A stretch of 44,195 nt of DNA from NCBI RefSeq assembly GCF_028446585.1, contig NZ_JAPFQL010000036.1, forward strand, positions 1 through 44,195, in the 5' to 3' direction. The notes beneath the pieces were generated by a model. It saw only the letters and a list, made by a program, of their open reading frames with translations. It ran no database searches and had not been told where the DNA came from. A program made the translations under genes and the position numbers. The stretch comes from Intrasporangium calvum. GTDB taxonomy: Bacteria; Actinomycetota; Actinomycetes; Actinomycetales; Dermatophilaceae. The stretch's first letter is position 1. The number at the start of each line of letters is the position of its first letter. This document shows, one piece after another, positions 34,680-43,363 of the stretch.

Positions 34680-36203
34680 TCAGCCGCGGCTGAGGTCGGA
34701 GAGCCGGAACGACTCGGTGATGGCGTTCTTCGGCAGCCCGGTGATGCCCTTCTCGGCCACCATGAGGTTGGGCAGCAGGAAGAGGAAGTCACCGGCGGCG
34801 TCCTGGGACAGCTCCCGCGCGGCCTTCTTCATGAGGTCCACCTGCTCGTCGGGAGTCCCGGCGTCGGCTGCGGCGAGGTCGGCCTGGAGCTGCTTGCTGT
34901 CGTAGCGCGTGTAGTACTCCGGGTTGCCGAACACCGTTGCGAGGTCGCGCGGTTCGACGTGCGCGACGATCGACATGTCGTAGTCCGCGTCGGTGAAGAC
35001 GGTGCTCAGCCAGACCGCCGGGAACTCGAGCTGGTCGAGGGTGACGGTGAAGCCGGCCTGCTCGAGCTGGCTCTTGACGACCTGCCCGCAGGAGGTGGCG
35101 TAGGGCAGGGACGGCAGCCGCAACCGCAGAGCCGTGGACCCGACCCCGGTCTCCTGAACGAGTGCCTTGGCCTTCTCGAGGTCGTACGGGTAGAGGCCGG
35201 TGAGGTCCTCGTACCACGGGTCGGTCGGCGGCACCATGCTGCCGATGAGGGTCCCGCGGCCGGCCCAGCACGTGTCGAGCAGCGCCTGGTGGTCGATGGC
35301 GTGCCGGACGGCCTGGCGGACCTTGACGTCGTTCATCGGGGCCTTGCCGTTGTTGAACGACAGGAGCACCTCACCGTTCGTCGTGCCCTCGGTGATGGCG
35401 TACTTGTCGTTGCCCTCGAACTGCTGCAGCGACTCCGGCGCCTGGACGGTGCCGATGACGTCGATGGTGCCGGTGAGCAGGGCGTTGTTGAGCGCCGACG
35501 GGTCCTTGAAGTACTTGAGGGTCACGTCCTGGAAGAACGGCTTGTCCCCCCAGTAGTCGGGGTTCGCCGTGAAGGAGATCGAGTCGCCGCGGCGCCACTG
35601 TGAGAAGACGTAGGGACCGGTGCCGACGGGCTTGTCGGCGAGGCCCGCCACGCCCTGCTCCGTCATCATGGCCCCGACGCGCGTGGACATCTTGTAGAGC
35701 CAGTTGTTGCTCGGCTTGGTCAGGGTCACCTCGAGCTGGGTGTCGCTCAGGGCCTTGGCCTCGGCGACGACGTCCATCGCCGCCTTGAGCGAGACGGTCC
35801 AGTCGCTCTTGACGCGGTTGATCGAGAAGGCGGCGTCCTTGGCGGTGAACGGTGTGCCGTTGGTGAACGTCGCGCCCTGGACGAGGTCGAAGGTGTAGGT
35901 CTTCTTGTCGTCGGAGACCCGCCACGCCGCCGCGAGCCCGGGCTGGAGCTCCCCGGACTGGTCGACCTTGACGAGGGTCTCGTAGACGTTGTCGAGCAGC
36001 GCCTGCGGGATCGCCGCGCCGTCCTTGGTGGTGAAATCGAGGCTGACCGGCTCAGCGACGAGGCCCACGGTCAGCTTCGTGTCCGTGGTCCCCCCGGCAC
36101 CGGTGGTCGAGGTGCCGTCGGAGGTGCCCGATCCGGCGGAGCAGGCGGCGGTGAGGGCAAGGAGCAGGACGCTCCCCGCGGCGGCGATACGGCTCGGCTT
36201 CAT
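34680..36203 (-). CDS. ABC transporter solute-binding lipoprotein (family 5)
   Basis: A 507-residue extracytoplasmic binding protein of the oligopeptide/dipeptide/nickel group (SBP_bac_5). Residues 1-21 are a lipoprotein signal with lipobox LTAAC, lipidated Cys21, then a Ser/Gly/Thr-rich linker. The mature part shows the family markers ALLDNVYETLVKVD, TFTNGTPFTAKDAAFSINRV, VGTGPYVFSQWRRGDS and VRQAVRHAIDHQALL. ATG 36203 is decided by the GGAG 6 nt upstream and by the signal peptide. Its ligand cannot be told; by context it is likely a small peptide or amide used by the encoded amidase, alcohol/aldehyde dehydrogenases. It is the first gene of the operon. Confidence 0.92.
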   Translation of the reverse strand: MKPSRIAAAGSVLLLALTAACSAGSGTSDGTSTTGAGGTTDTKLTVGLVAEPVSLDFTTKDGAAIPQALLDNVYETLVKVDQSGELQPGLAAAWRVSDDKKTYTFDLVQGATFTNGTPFTAKDAAFSINRVKSDWTVSLKAAMDVVAEAKALSDTQLEVTLTKPSNNWLYKMSTRVGAMMTEQGVAGLADKPVGTGPYVFSQWRRGDSISFTANPDYWGDKPFFQDVTLKYFKDPSALNNALLTGTIDVIGTVQAPESLQQFEGNDKYAITEGTTNGEVLLSFNNGKAPMNDVKVRQAVRHAIDHQALLDTCWAGRGTLIGSMVPPTDPWYEDLTGLYPYDLEKAKALVQETGVGSTALRLRLPSLPYATSCGQVVKSQLEQAGFTVTLDQLEFPAVWLSTVFTDADYDMSIVAHVEPRDLATVFGNPEYYTRYDSKQLQADLAAADAGTPDEQVDLMKKAARELSQDAAGDFLFLLPNLMVAEKGITGLPKNAITESFRLSDLSRG

Positions 36204-36230
36204 CGTGGCTCCATCCCGGTGAACCTCCAG

Positions 36231-36249
36231 CCACCGGTCTGACCAGTGG
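36231..36249. promoter_or_regulatory. FadR-type operator candidate in the ABC operon leader
   Basis: CCACCGGTCTGACCAGTGG is a 19-bp palindrome with one mismatch pair. Its centre GGTCTGACC, with NGTNNNACNA spacing, fits the consensus of FadR-type GntR operators. It lies 28-46 nt before the lipoprotein ATG and may be the target of the GntR regulator encoded 1.5 kb away. Confidence 0.5.
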
Positions 36250-36277
36250 ACTTTTCTGCGTAGACCGCTACCGTTTC

Positions 36278-36307
36278 CGTCAACGGGCCGGATGTCAAGG
36301 GTTGACA
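36278..36307. promoter_or_regulatory. Divergent promoter region: TTGACA hexamers and a dyad
   Basis: TGTCAAGGGTTGACA (36293-36307) is a perfect dyad that gives TTGACA -35 hexamers on both strands. A second TTGACG (36278-36283, minus strand) lies downstream, and TACGCA follows it at 15 nt. No clear -10 box is visible on the plus strand. This suggests a shared, regulated divergent promoter. Confidence 0.45.
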
Positions 36308-36339
36308 CGGGCCCGGCCGTGAGAGGCGGGTGACCACGC

Positions 36340-37788
36340 ATGGAGCAGCAACCGACCGTGCGCCCGGCGAGCCTGACAGCGCAAGCGCTCTCAGCGGCAT
36401 ACGCCTCGCTCTCCCTCTCCCCCGTCGACGTCGTCCGCGACGTCGCCGATGTCATCGCCGAGCGCGAGCCGGTGCTCAACGCCTTCTGGCGCCACGACAT
36501 CGAGGGAGCGCTGTATGCCGCTGAGCTCAGTGCCGCTCGCTGGCGCGCGGGTGCCCCGCTGGGTCCCATCGACGGCGTCCCCGTCACCGTCAAGGAGAAC
36601 CTCGCGCGCTCCGGCGTGCCGATGCCGGCGGGCAACTCGGGCGTCAACCCCGTTGTCCCAGAGCGCAGCTCACCCGTCGTCGAGCGGATCGAGGAGGCCG
36701 GCGGCGTTATCCTGGGCTCCACCGTCATGCCCGACTGGGGGATGCTCTCGTCGGGCGTCTCCAGCCTCCACGGCATCACGCGCAGCCCGTGGGACCCGCA
36801 GCTCACGACGGGCGGGTCGAGCTCCGGCGCGGGAGCTGCTGCGGCGGCGGGCTACGGTCCGCTCCACGTCGGCACCGACATCGGGGGCTCGATCCGGCTC
36901 CCCGGCACCTGGCTCGGCCTCACCACGCTCAAGCCGAGCGCCGGCCGGGTGCCGCTCGACGCGCCCTACCTCGGCCGGGCGGCCGGTCCGATGACCCGGT
37001 CCGCCGTCGACGCCGCCCTGCTCCTCGGCGTCATCAGCCGGCCGGACCCCCGGGACTGGACCGCACTGCCCCCGGAGCGCCTCGACCTCGACGACCTCAC
37101 GGTCGGCGGCTCGTACTCCGTCGCGGGCCTTCGGGTCGGCCTCCATCTCGACGCCGGCGCCGGGCTGCCCGTCGACCGGGCCGTCCGGGCGGCCGTGGAG
37201 GCGGCTGCCGAGGTGTTCGCGGCCTCCGGCGCGCGGGTCGAGCCGGTGGCGCCGTTCCTGACCGAGGAGCTCCTCCGGCGCCTCGACGAGTTCTGGCGGG
37301 TGCGCTCCCTCGTCGACTTCGACGACCTCGACCAGGCCGCCCAGGAGCGGGTCCTGCCCTTCATCCGCCGCTGGGTCGAGGCTGCGAGGCCCGTGCCCGC
37401 GCGCGAGGTGATGCGCGACTACACGGCCATGATGCGGATCCAGCAGGTCACGACGGCGGCGACCGAGGCCTTCGACCTCGTGCTGTCCCCCGTCGCCCCG
37501 ATGGCGGCCTTCCCGGCCGAGTGGCCGATGCCGTGGGGAGACTCCGACCTCGGTATGGCGCACATCGGCTTCACCGCGCCCTACAACCTCTCCGGCCAGC
37601 CGGCCGCGACGGTCAACGGCGGCTTCCTCCCGGACGGCCGCACCATCGGGCTGCAGGTCTCCGGGCGCCGGTTCGACGACGTCGGCGTCCTGCGGGCCGT
37701 GCACTGGTTCGAGGAGCACCGTGGTCCGGAAGCCACCCCCGTGTGGCCCATCCCGGCGCCGAGTCGATCCGGTCCGACGACGCCATGA
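36340..37788 (+). CDS. Amidase signature family hydrolase
   Basis: A 482-residue cytoplasmic amidase with the Ser-cisSer-Lys triad: Lys85 in PVTVKENL, cis-Ser160 in TTGGSSSGAG and nucleophile Ser184 in GTDIGGSIRLPG. Spacing (75 and 24 residues) is normal. It hydrolyses an amide bond to a carboxylate and an amine. The substrate is unknown: members range from acetamide and aryl amides to peptides and GatA. It lacks a gatC/gatB neighbour, so it is not a tRNA amidotransferase. It is divergent from the importer operon and ends overlapping the GntR gene (ATGA). Two dispersed repeats lie in its first 65 codons. Confidence 0.9.
   Translation: MEQQPTVRPASLTAQALSAAYASLSLSPVDVVRDVADVIAEREPVLNAFWRHDIEGALYAAELSAARWRAGAPLGPIDGVPVTVKENLARSGVPMPAGNSGVNPVVPERSSPVVERIEEAGGVILGSTVMPDWGMLSSGVSSLHGITRSPWDPQLTTGGSSSGAGAAAAAGYGPLHVGTDIGGSIRLPGTWLGLTTLKPSAGRVPLDAPYLGRAAGPMTRSAVDAALLLGVISRPDPRDWTALPPERLDLDDLTVGGSYSVAGLRVGLHLDAGAGLPVDRAVRAAVEAAAEVFAASGARVEPVAPFLTEELLRRLDEFWRVRSLVDFDDLDQAAQERVLPFIRRWVEAARPVPAREVMRDYTAMMRIQQVTTAATEAFDLVLSPVAPMAAFPAEWPMPWGDSDLGMAHIGFTAPYNLSGQPAATVNGGFLPDGRTIGLQVSGRRFDDVGVLRAVHWFEEHRGPEATPVWPIPAPSRSGPTTP
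36390..36402 (-). repeat. Dispersed GTATGCCGCTG element, copy 6 (amidase gene)
   Basis: The plus strand reads CTCAGCGGCATAC, encoding LSAAY near residues 18-22. It is the inverse of copy 7, 110 nt away. Confidence 0.65.
36513..36526 (+). repeat. Dispersed GTATGCCGCTG element, copy 7 (amidase gene)
   Basis: Reads GTATGCCGCTGAGC, encoding YAAEL. With copy 6 it forms an inverted pair. Confidence 0.65.
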
Positions 37789-38543
37789 AGCAGCAGCCGG
37801 CGTTCGAGCCGGTCCGGCCGGTTCGCCTCTACGAGCGCATCGTCGACCAGGTGGAGACCGCGATCGCCAGTGGCGAGCTGGTCCCCGGGCAGCGCCTGCC
37901 GAGCGAGCGGGAGCTGGTCGTGCAGTTCGGGACGAGCCGGGCCACGGTCCGCGAGGCGCTGCGCGTCCTCGAGAGCAACGGGCTCGTCCGCTCCCGTCCC
38001 GGCGACCCCAACGGCCCCGAGATCCTGCCCTTCACGAGCGGCGGCCTGCGCAAGCAGCTCCACCGCCTGGCCCGCACGGAGGAGCTGACGTTGGCACAGC
38101 TGCTCGTGTCGCGGATGATGCTCGATGCCACGGCGAACCGGCTCGCGGCCGTCCTGCGCACCGACGCCGAGCTGGCCGGGATGGAGGCGGCGATCGACCG
38201 CATGCGGGACTCGGTCGACCTCGGCTTCGAGGCCTTCAGCGAGGCGGACGTCGCCTTCCACGAAGCCGTGGCCGTGGCCTCCGGCAACACGATGATCCAG
38301 GTGAGCAACGCGGTCGTCCGCGACACCGTGCTCTCGCTCGTGGCCGGGAAGCTGGCCCACGCCCGCAACAGCAAGACGCTGATGCGGCGCTCCCTCGAGC
38401 ACCACGAGCAGGTGCTCGACGCCATCCGCGCCGGGGACGGACCGGCCGCCGCTCGCGCCTCCACGCAGAGCCTCTACGACTACTACGCCGGCTATGTCTC
38501 GGCGGCTGAGCGACGGACCCTACAGGCCCTCCTGGACGGCTGA
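37785..38543 (+). CDS. FadR-type GntR transcriptional regulator (FCD domain)
   Basis: A 252-residue regulator. Residues about 12-78 form the GntR winged helix (LYERIVDQVETAIASGELVPG, LPSERELVVQFGTSRATVREALRVLESNGLV). Residues 95-240 are an all-helical FCD effector domain, which typically binds small carboxylates, often by a metal held by Asp and three His. Asp and His in EADVAFHEAV and a His in LEHHEQVLDAI are present, but the final HL position reads TQSLYDYY, so the metal site may be incomplete. ATG 37785 overlaps the amidase stop. It probably controls the amidase and the divergent importer operon through the dyads at 36231-36307. Confidence 0.9.
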   Translation: MKQQPAFEPVRPVRLYERIVDQVETAIASGELVPGQRLPSERELVVQFGTSRATVREALRVLESNGLVRSRPGDPNGPEILPFTSGGLRKQLHRLARTEELTLAQLLVSRMMLDATANRLAAVLRTDAELAGMEAAIDRMRDSVDLGFEAFSEADVAFHEAVAVASGNTMIQVSNAVVRDTVLSLVAGKLAHARNSKTLMRRSLEHHEQVLDAIRAGDGPAAARASTQSLYDYYAGYVSAAERRTLQALLDG

Positions 38544-39008
38544 ACCGCAGTGGACCAGCCTCCAGTCCGGGGCGGCCGCCGCGACACCGTCGACCTGGGT
38601 GGCGAGCAGGACCGGGTGCGTCACGCCATAGCCGCGAGCTAGCACCCGCCGGACCTGAACCGCCAGGTCCGGCACCTCGCTCGGCCCGCGACGCAGCTCC
38701 CAGAGGACGACGCCACGACGGTCCCGGACCGCCGCGGACCACGAGATGCCCATGGCAGCCTGCTCGCGGTCCGGGATGCGGTATCGGGCGCCCAGCACGC
38801 TGTTGCCCGTCGCGGAGGCGAGCAGGGAACCGTCGTCCTCGACGTAGACGTCGACGGACGGGACCAGCGCATCATCGGGCACCGGCCGAGCCAGCCCGAT
38901 CGCGAGCACGGCTCCCGTCGGCAGGCACCCGACCCGTTCGCAGAGCCACGCCTCGTAGACCGACCACGCACGCTCCAGCGCACGACCGTCATCACTGCGA
39001 ACTTCCAT
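38520..39008 (-). CDS. Protein of unknown function
   Basis: A 162-residue acidic protein, unrecognised. Strand-helix alternation ([44 protein letters not shown]) suggests a compact alpha/beta fold without membrane spans. Two cysteines (CERVGC) near residue 25 are the only notable residues. ATG 39008 follows GGAGAAGG. Its last 24 bases overlap the end of the convergent GntR gene, so the stops are interlocked and no terminator fits between them. Confidence 0.6.
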   Translation of the reverse strand: MEVRSDDGRALERAWSVYEAWLCERVGCLPTGAVLAIGLARPVPDDALVPSVDVYVEDDGSLLASATGNSVLGARYRIPDREQAAMGISWSAAVRDRRGVVLWELRRGPSEVPDLAVQVRRVLARGYGVTHPVLLATQVDGVAAAAPDWRLVHCGSAVQEGL

Positions 39009-39169
39009 CGACCTTCTCCCCGAGCGGCTGTTCCCACCGGGGCATACCCGCTCAGCCCCGGCTTCGGACGCCCGGTGGAGATTTGCTCAGCGACGCCCCG
39101 ACACGCCCCGGCGGCTCACTTCCGGAGGGTCCGCGACGGCCCGTCGGTGCCGACCGGCAGAATGCGGGG

Positions 39170-39191
39170 TCCACGCGCTCGAGCGCGTGGA
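39170..39191. promoter_or_regulatory. Perfect 22-bp palindrome before tex
   Basis: A perfect palindrome centred on CTCGAG, with left half TCCACGCGCTC (39170-39180), ends 24 nt before the chosen tex start. With no loop bases it would fold poorly as RNA but would suit a dimeric repressor; cruciform or hairpin formation is also possible. The rest of the 207-base gap has no gene. Confidence 0.55.
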
Positions 39192-39215
39192 GCGAACGAG
39201 AGCACAGGAGTGGTT

Positions 39216-41621
39216 GTGGTTGTGGGTCTGGGTGTGGACGGGTCACAGGGTGTCGCAGGGCCGTCGATCGAGCAGCGGATCGCGGAGGAGCTCGGCGTCC
39301 GCGGCGGCCAGGTGCAGGCAGCCGTCGGCCTTCTCGACGGCGGCGCGACCGTCCCCTTCGTCGCGCGATACCGCAAGGAGGTGACGGGCGGGCTGGACGA
39401 TGCGCAGCTGCGCACCCTGGAGGAGCGGCTCGGCTACCTGCGCGAGCTCGAGGAGCGCCGCCGGACGGTCCTGACCTCGATCGACGAGCAGGGCAAGCTC
39501 ACGGACGAGCTGCGTGCCCAGGTGCTGGCGGCAGAGACGAAGGCCCGGCTCGAGGACATCTACCTCCCCTACAAGCCGAAGCGGCGCACCAAGGCCCAGA
39601 TCGCCAGGGAGGCCGGCCTCGAGCCACTGGCCGACGGCCTGCTCGCCGACCCGACCGTCTCGCCGCAGGCCGCGGCAGCAGCGTTCGTCGACGAGGCGAA
39701 GGGCGTCAGCGACGCAGCAGCCGCGCTCGACGGGGCTCGCGCCATTCTCGTGGAACGTCTTGCCGAGGACCCGGACCTCGTCGGCGACCTGCGCGAGCGC
39801 ATGTGGTCCCGGGGACACCTCAGCGCCAAGGTGCGTGCGGGCAAGGAGACGGAAGGGGCGAAGTTCTCCGACTACTTCGACTTCTCGGAGCCCTTCACGA
39901 AGATGCCGTCGCACCGCATCCTCGCCATGCTTCGCGGCGAGAAGGAGGAGGTCCTGACCCTCACCGTCGACCCCGTCCCGCCGTCCGACGAGCCGGCGAC
40001 CGGACCCACCGACTACGAGCGGGCCATCGCGGCGCGCTTCGGGATCACCGACCGGGGTCGCCCCGCCGACGCCTGGCTCGCCGACACCGTGCGCTGGGCG
40101 TGGCGCACCAAGCTGCTCGTCCACCTCGGGATCGACCTGCGGATGCGGCTGCGCAAGGCGGCCGAGGAGGAGGCCGTCCGCGTCTTCGCCGCGAACCTGC
40201 GGGACCTGCTCCTCGCGGCCCCGGCCGGGAGTCGGGCCACGATGGGGCTCGACCCGGGCTTCCGGACCGGCGTCAAGGTGGCCGTCGTCGACGCGACCGG
40301 CAAGGTCGTGGCCACCGATGTCATCTACCCCCACGTGCCGCAGAACCAGTGGGAGCGCTCGATCGCGACTCTCGCCCGGCTGTGCGCCGAGCACCGGGTC
40401 GAGCTCATCGCGATCGGCAACGGCACGGCCTCCCGCGAGACCGACCGACTGGCCCACGACCTCGTCAAGCGCCACCCGGAGCTCAAGGTCACCACCGCGG
40501 TCGTGTCCGAGGCCGGCGCCTCGGTCTACTCGGCCTCCGCCTACGCCTCCGAGGAGCTCCCCGGCCTCGACGTCTCCCTGCGCGGGGCCGTGTCCATCGC
40601 CCGCCGCCTCCAGGACCCGCTCGCCGAGCTGGTCAAGATCGAGCCGAAGTCGATCGGAGTCGGGCAGTACCAGCACGACCTGTCGCAGACGTCCCTATCC
40701 CGGTCCCTCGACGCCGTGGTCGAGGACTGCGTCAACGCCGTGGGCGTCGACGTCAACACGGCCTCCGCTCCGCTCCTGCGCCGCGTCTCCGGCATCACGG
40801 CCGGCCTCGCCGAGAGCATCGTGGCGCACCGTGACTCCAACGGCCCGTTCCGGACGAGGTCCGCGCTCAAGGACGTCCCCCGCCTCGGTGCGAAGGCCTT
40901 CGAGCAGGCTGCCGGCTTCCTCCGGATCCAGGGGGGCGACGACCCGCTCGACTCGTCCGCGGTCCACCCGGAGGCCTACCCCGTGGTCCGGAGGATCTCC
41001 ACCGAGACCGGGTTCGAGCTCCGTCAGCTCATCGGCAACTCCGCTGTGCTCCAGCGGCTTCGGCCCAGCGCCTTCGTGGACGAGCGGTTCGGGCTGCCGA
41101 CCGTCACCGACATCCTTGCCGAGCTCGACAAGCCCGGCCGGGACCCGCGACCCGCGTTCCGGACCGCGACCTTCAAGGAGGGCGTCGAGGAGCTGAAGGA
41201 CCTTCGTCCGGGCATGACTCTCGAGGGGGTGGTCACCAATGTGGCGGCCTTCGGCGCGTTCATCGACATCGGCGTCCACCAGGACGGGCTGGCGCACGTA
41301 TCCGCCCTGTCCGACCGCTTCGTGTCCGACCCTCGTGAGGTCGTCAAGCCGGGAGACGTCGTCCGGTGCAAGGTGCTCGACGTGGACCTCCCCCGCAAGC
41401 GGATCTCCCTCACGCTGCGCCTCGACGACGAGGTGACGCCCGGCGGCCGCACCGGCGGGCGCCGCACCGACGCGGGGGGCGACCGAGGCAAGCGCGGCGG
41501 AGGTGGGCAGCAGCGCGGACGCGGCGCCACCCCGACTCAGGCGGGTCGGGGAGCGCGGACCGAGCAGCCGCGGGACAGCGCCATGGCGGACGCCCTGCGC
41601 CGCGCCGGCTACCAGGGCTGA
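39216..41621 (+). CDS. tex: Tex family RNA-binding transcription factor
   Basis: An 801-residue Tex protein, a nucleic acid-binding factor with HtH, YqgF-like, HhH and S1 domains, linked to transcription and RNA metabolism. Seen: [11 protein letters not shown] (residue 18 on), [32 protein letters not shown], YqgF-like [17 protein letters not shown] (about 343-360), [12 protein letters not shown], Hh[20 protein letters not shown], and the S1 domain [27 protein letters not shown] split as usual. The C-terminal 65 residues are Gly/Arg rich. Four in-frame GTGs lie in a GTGGTT repeat; GTG 39216 has AGGAG 5 nt upstream and is the best. Confidence 0.92.
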   Translation: MVVGLGVDGSQGVAGPSIEQRIAEELGVRGGQVQAAVGLLDGGATVPFVARYRKEVTGGLDDAQLRTLEERLGYLRELEERRRTVLTSIDEQGKLTDELRAQVLAAETKARLEDIYLPYKPKRRTKAQIAREAGLEPLADGLLADPTVSPQAAAAAFVDEAKGVSDAAAALDGARAILVERLAEDPDLVGDLRERMWSRGHLSAKVRAGKETEGAKFSDYFDFSEPFTKMPSHRILAMLRGEKEEVLTLTVDPVPPSDEPATGPTDYERAIAARFGITDRGRPADAWLADTVRWAWRTKLLVHLGIDLRMRLRKAAEEEAVRVFAANLRDLLLAAPAGSRATMGLDPGFRTGVKVAVVDATGKVVATDVIYPHVPQNQWERSIATLARLCAEHRVELIAIGNGTASRETDRLAHDLVKRHPELKVTTAVVSEAGASVYSASAYASEELPGLDVSLRGAVSIARRLQDPLAELVKIEPKSIGVGQYQHDLSQTSLSRSLDAVVEDCVNAVGVDVNTASAPLLRRVSGITAGLAESIVAHRDSNGPFRTRSALKDVPRLGAKAFEQAAGFLRIQGGDDPLDSSAVHPEAYPVVRRISTETGFELRQLIGNSAVLQRLRPSAFVDERFGLPTVTDILAELDKPGRDPRPAFRTATFKEGVEELKDLRPGMTLEGVVTNVAAFGAFIDIGVHQDGLAHVSALSDRFVSDPREVVKPGDVVRCKVLDVDLPRKRISLTLRLDDEVTPGGRTGGRRTDAGGDRGKRGGGGQQRGRGATPTQAGRGARTEQPRDSAMADALRRAGYQG

Positions 41622-41655
41622 GCCCGGCACCCGGCGGCCGGGCGAGCGTGAGCGA

Positions 41656-41669
41656 GCCCAGCGGCATAC
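41656..41669 (-). repeat. Dispersed GTATGCCGCTG element, copy 8 (intergenic after tex)
   Basis: The plus strand reads GCCCAGCGGCATAC, 34 nt past the tex stop. Together with the AGCGA before it and the G after it, 20 bases are identical to copy 2 in the polymerase gene. Confidence 0.8.
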
Positions 41670-41771
41670 GTCACTCAAACTGCCTCTTGTCCTCGGCCCG
41701 GATCCTTGGTCGACTGTGAGTGGTGGGTCCAGCCCATCCGGGGCCGGACCCGCCGCGGACCGGAGGTACCC

Positions 41772-42197
41772 ATGACCAGTGAGACGCAGTTGATCCCCGA
41801 GGACGCAGAACTCGAGGGGTCGCCGGCTGGCGTGCACGCCAGCGCCACCGTGGCGGCCCCGATCGAACGCGTGTGGGAGCACCTGATCAGCCCCCAGGGC
41901 ACCGAAGAGCTGCTCGGCAGCGGCGCCCGCCTGGCGACGAAGGGCGAGCCCTGGCACAGCGCGGAAGGACCCTGTGGCGTGCTGCGCAGCTACCACCCTC
42001 TGGAACAGATCCGCGTCTCCTGGCATCCCAACGAGGACGGACCCCTGAGCATCGTCGACCTCCAGCTACGGCGCGAGGGTGACGGCACGCGGCTCGACAT
42101 CTTCCACGAGGGGCGGGGCATCGCCGAGGACGGTCCGGGCGACAAGGCACGCTGGGACGAGGCGCTCGCCCGGCTCACCAGCTCGTTCGCCGGCTGA
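41772..42197 (+). CDS. SRPBCC family protein (AHSA1-like)
   Basis: A 141-residue START/Bet v1-like protein of the AHSA1 type. Seen: HASATVAAPIERVWEHLISPQG (about 22-43), GEPWHSAEGPCGVLRSYHPLEQIRVSWHPNED (about 56-86) and RLDIFHEGRGIA, the strand order of the SRPBCC fold, whose cavity binds a hydrophobic ligand. No catalytic motif defines its ligand. ATG 41772 is set by GGAGG 5 nt upstream. Confidence 0.83.
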   Translation: MTSETQLIPEDAELEGSPAGVHASATVAAPIERVWEHLISPQGTEELLGSGARLATKGEPWHSAEGPCGVLRSYHPLEQIRVSWHPNEDGPLSIVDLQLRREGDGTRLDIFHEGRGIAEDGPGDKARWDEALARLTSSFAG

Positions 42198-42215
42198 GCC
42201 GAGACGACGCCGGCA

Positions 42216-42247
42216 CGGCCGGGCCCGTATGCCGCTGGGCCCGGCCG
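42216..42247 (+). terminator. Perfect hairpin with dispersed element as loop (copy 9)
   Basis: CGGCCGGGCCC and GGGCCCGGCCG pair perfectly (11 bp) around the loop GTATGCCGCT, which is the core of the dispersed repeat (42227-42240). It follows the SRPBCC stop by 19 nt, so it probably ends that transcript. No T-tract. Confidence 0.7.
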
Positions 42248-42331
42248 CGCCGCCCGTCTCCCTGCGCTCCTCCCGCCCTGAGGCGCCATGAGGCGCCCGG
42301 ATCCGCCCGACTCGGATCAGCGCAACTCGGA

Positions 42332-43363
42332 TCAGCGGACCACCATCACGGGACAGCTGGCGTCGTGGATGACTCGGTGGCTCACGGAGCCCAGGAGCAT
42401 CCCGGTGAAGCCGCCCCGGCCGCGGGATCCGACGACGATGAGCCCGGCATCGGCCCCGAGCTGGGCCAGCAGGGACCCCGGGTCGCCCCACAGGGCCTCG
42501 GTCGTGACATCAAGCGACGGGTGCGCGGTCCGCACCCGCCCTCCCTCCTGCTCGACGCTCTCCCGCGCCCAGCCGAGGATGACCTCGGGGTCCTCCAGGC
42601 CCGCGCCGCCGGCGCCCGCCTCGATGACGGTCCACGTGCTGGGGATGACCGGCTGCGCGACGTGGACGATGCGCAACCGGGCGGCGCTCTGCTCGGCGAC
42701 GTCGGCCGCCGCGTCCACGGCACGCTCGGAAGCGGGCGAGCCATCACTGCCCACGACGACCGGGTGATCCGCGCCCGGGCGACTGGGTCTGGGCAGGTCC
42801 TCGACGTCCTCCCCGACCCCGCTGCGCACCACGACGACCGGGCAGTGGGCGTGGGCCGCAACGGCGTACGAAGTCGACCCGAGCAGCCCGCCGAGGATCC
42901 GGCCACGGCCCCGGCTGCCGACGACGACCAGCTCTGCGTCGCGCGACGCCTCGATGATCTGGCCTGCCGGACTCCCGAGCCAGTACTGGGTCTCGATCTG
43001 GCTCACCTCGAGGGACTTCGCCGCCCGCTGTGCTCCCTCGGCCAGGATCTCGCGGGCCGTCTGCTCGAAGATCGGCTGGGCCTGCGCCAGGTCCATGGCC
43101 GGGAAACCGGTGCCGGCCGTGCTCATGCCGTGCACGATGGTCAGGGGTCGGCCCCGCTCCCGGGCCGTCTCGACCGCCCAGTCCAGCGCCAGCACGGAGG
43201 CGGCAGAGGCGTCGTAGCCCACGACGATGCCGTGCGTCGGACGGGCTGCCGGCTCGCCGGTCGAGGCGGGGAGGTCCTTGGCGGTGTCGCTGGTCTCGCT
43301 GGTGTCGCTGGTGTCGCTGGTGTCGCTGGTCTCGCTGGTGTCGGTCGTGGCGTTCTCGTTCAT
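42332..43363 (-). CDS. Universal stress protein with two USP domains
   Basis: A 343-residue protein of two tandem USP domains. Residues about 43-182 and 200-343 each end in an ATP-binding G-x2-G-x9-G-S motif: GSRGRGRILGGLLGS and GSRGRGGFTGMLLGS. Such proteins bind ATP and respond to hypoxia, stress or growth arrest. ATG 43363 has no good ribosome site; the frame is open to 43441. Residues about 8-28 are a Thr-Ser-Asp/Glu repeat encoded by seven 9-bp tandem units, unusual for USPs and probably a disordered acidic arm. A CCCACTCGAGT element lies about 10 nt upstream. Confidence 0.92.
   Translation of the reverse strand: MNENATTDTSETSDTSDTSDTSETSDTAKDLPASTGEPAARPTHGIVVGYDASAASVLALDWAVETARERGRPLTIVHGMSTAGTGFPAMDLAQAQPIFEQTAREILAEGAQRAAKSLEVSQIETQYWLGSPAGQIIEASRDAELVVVGSRGRGRILGGLLGSTSYAVAAHAHCPVVVVRSGVGEDVEDLPRPSRPGADHPVVVGSDGSPASERAVDAAADVAEQSAARLRIVHVAQPVIPSTWTVIEAGAGGAGLEDPEVILGWARESVEQEGGRVRTAHPSLDVTTEALWGDPGSLLAQLGADAGLIVVGSRGRGGFTGMLLGSVSHRVIHDASCPVMVVR
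43283..43345 (-). repeat. Nine-bp tandem repeat within the universal stress protein gene
   Basis: Seven contiguous units of GGTGTCGCT or GGTCTCGCT (plus strand), the last ending GGT, encode Ser-Asp-Thr or Ser-Glu-Thr triplets. The length is a multiple of three, so copy changes keep frame. Confidence 0.85.

Noticed and set aside
39210-39239. GTGGTT/GTGGGT short repeat at the tex start
   Set aside because: Short valine-glycine coding run with several possible starts; explained by codon bias.
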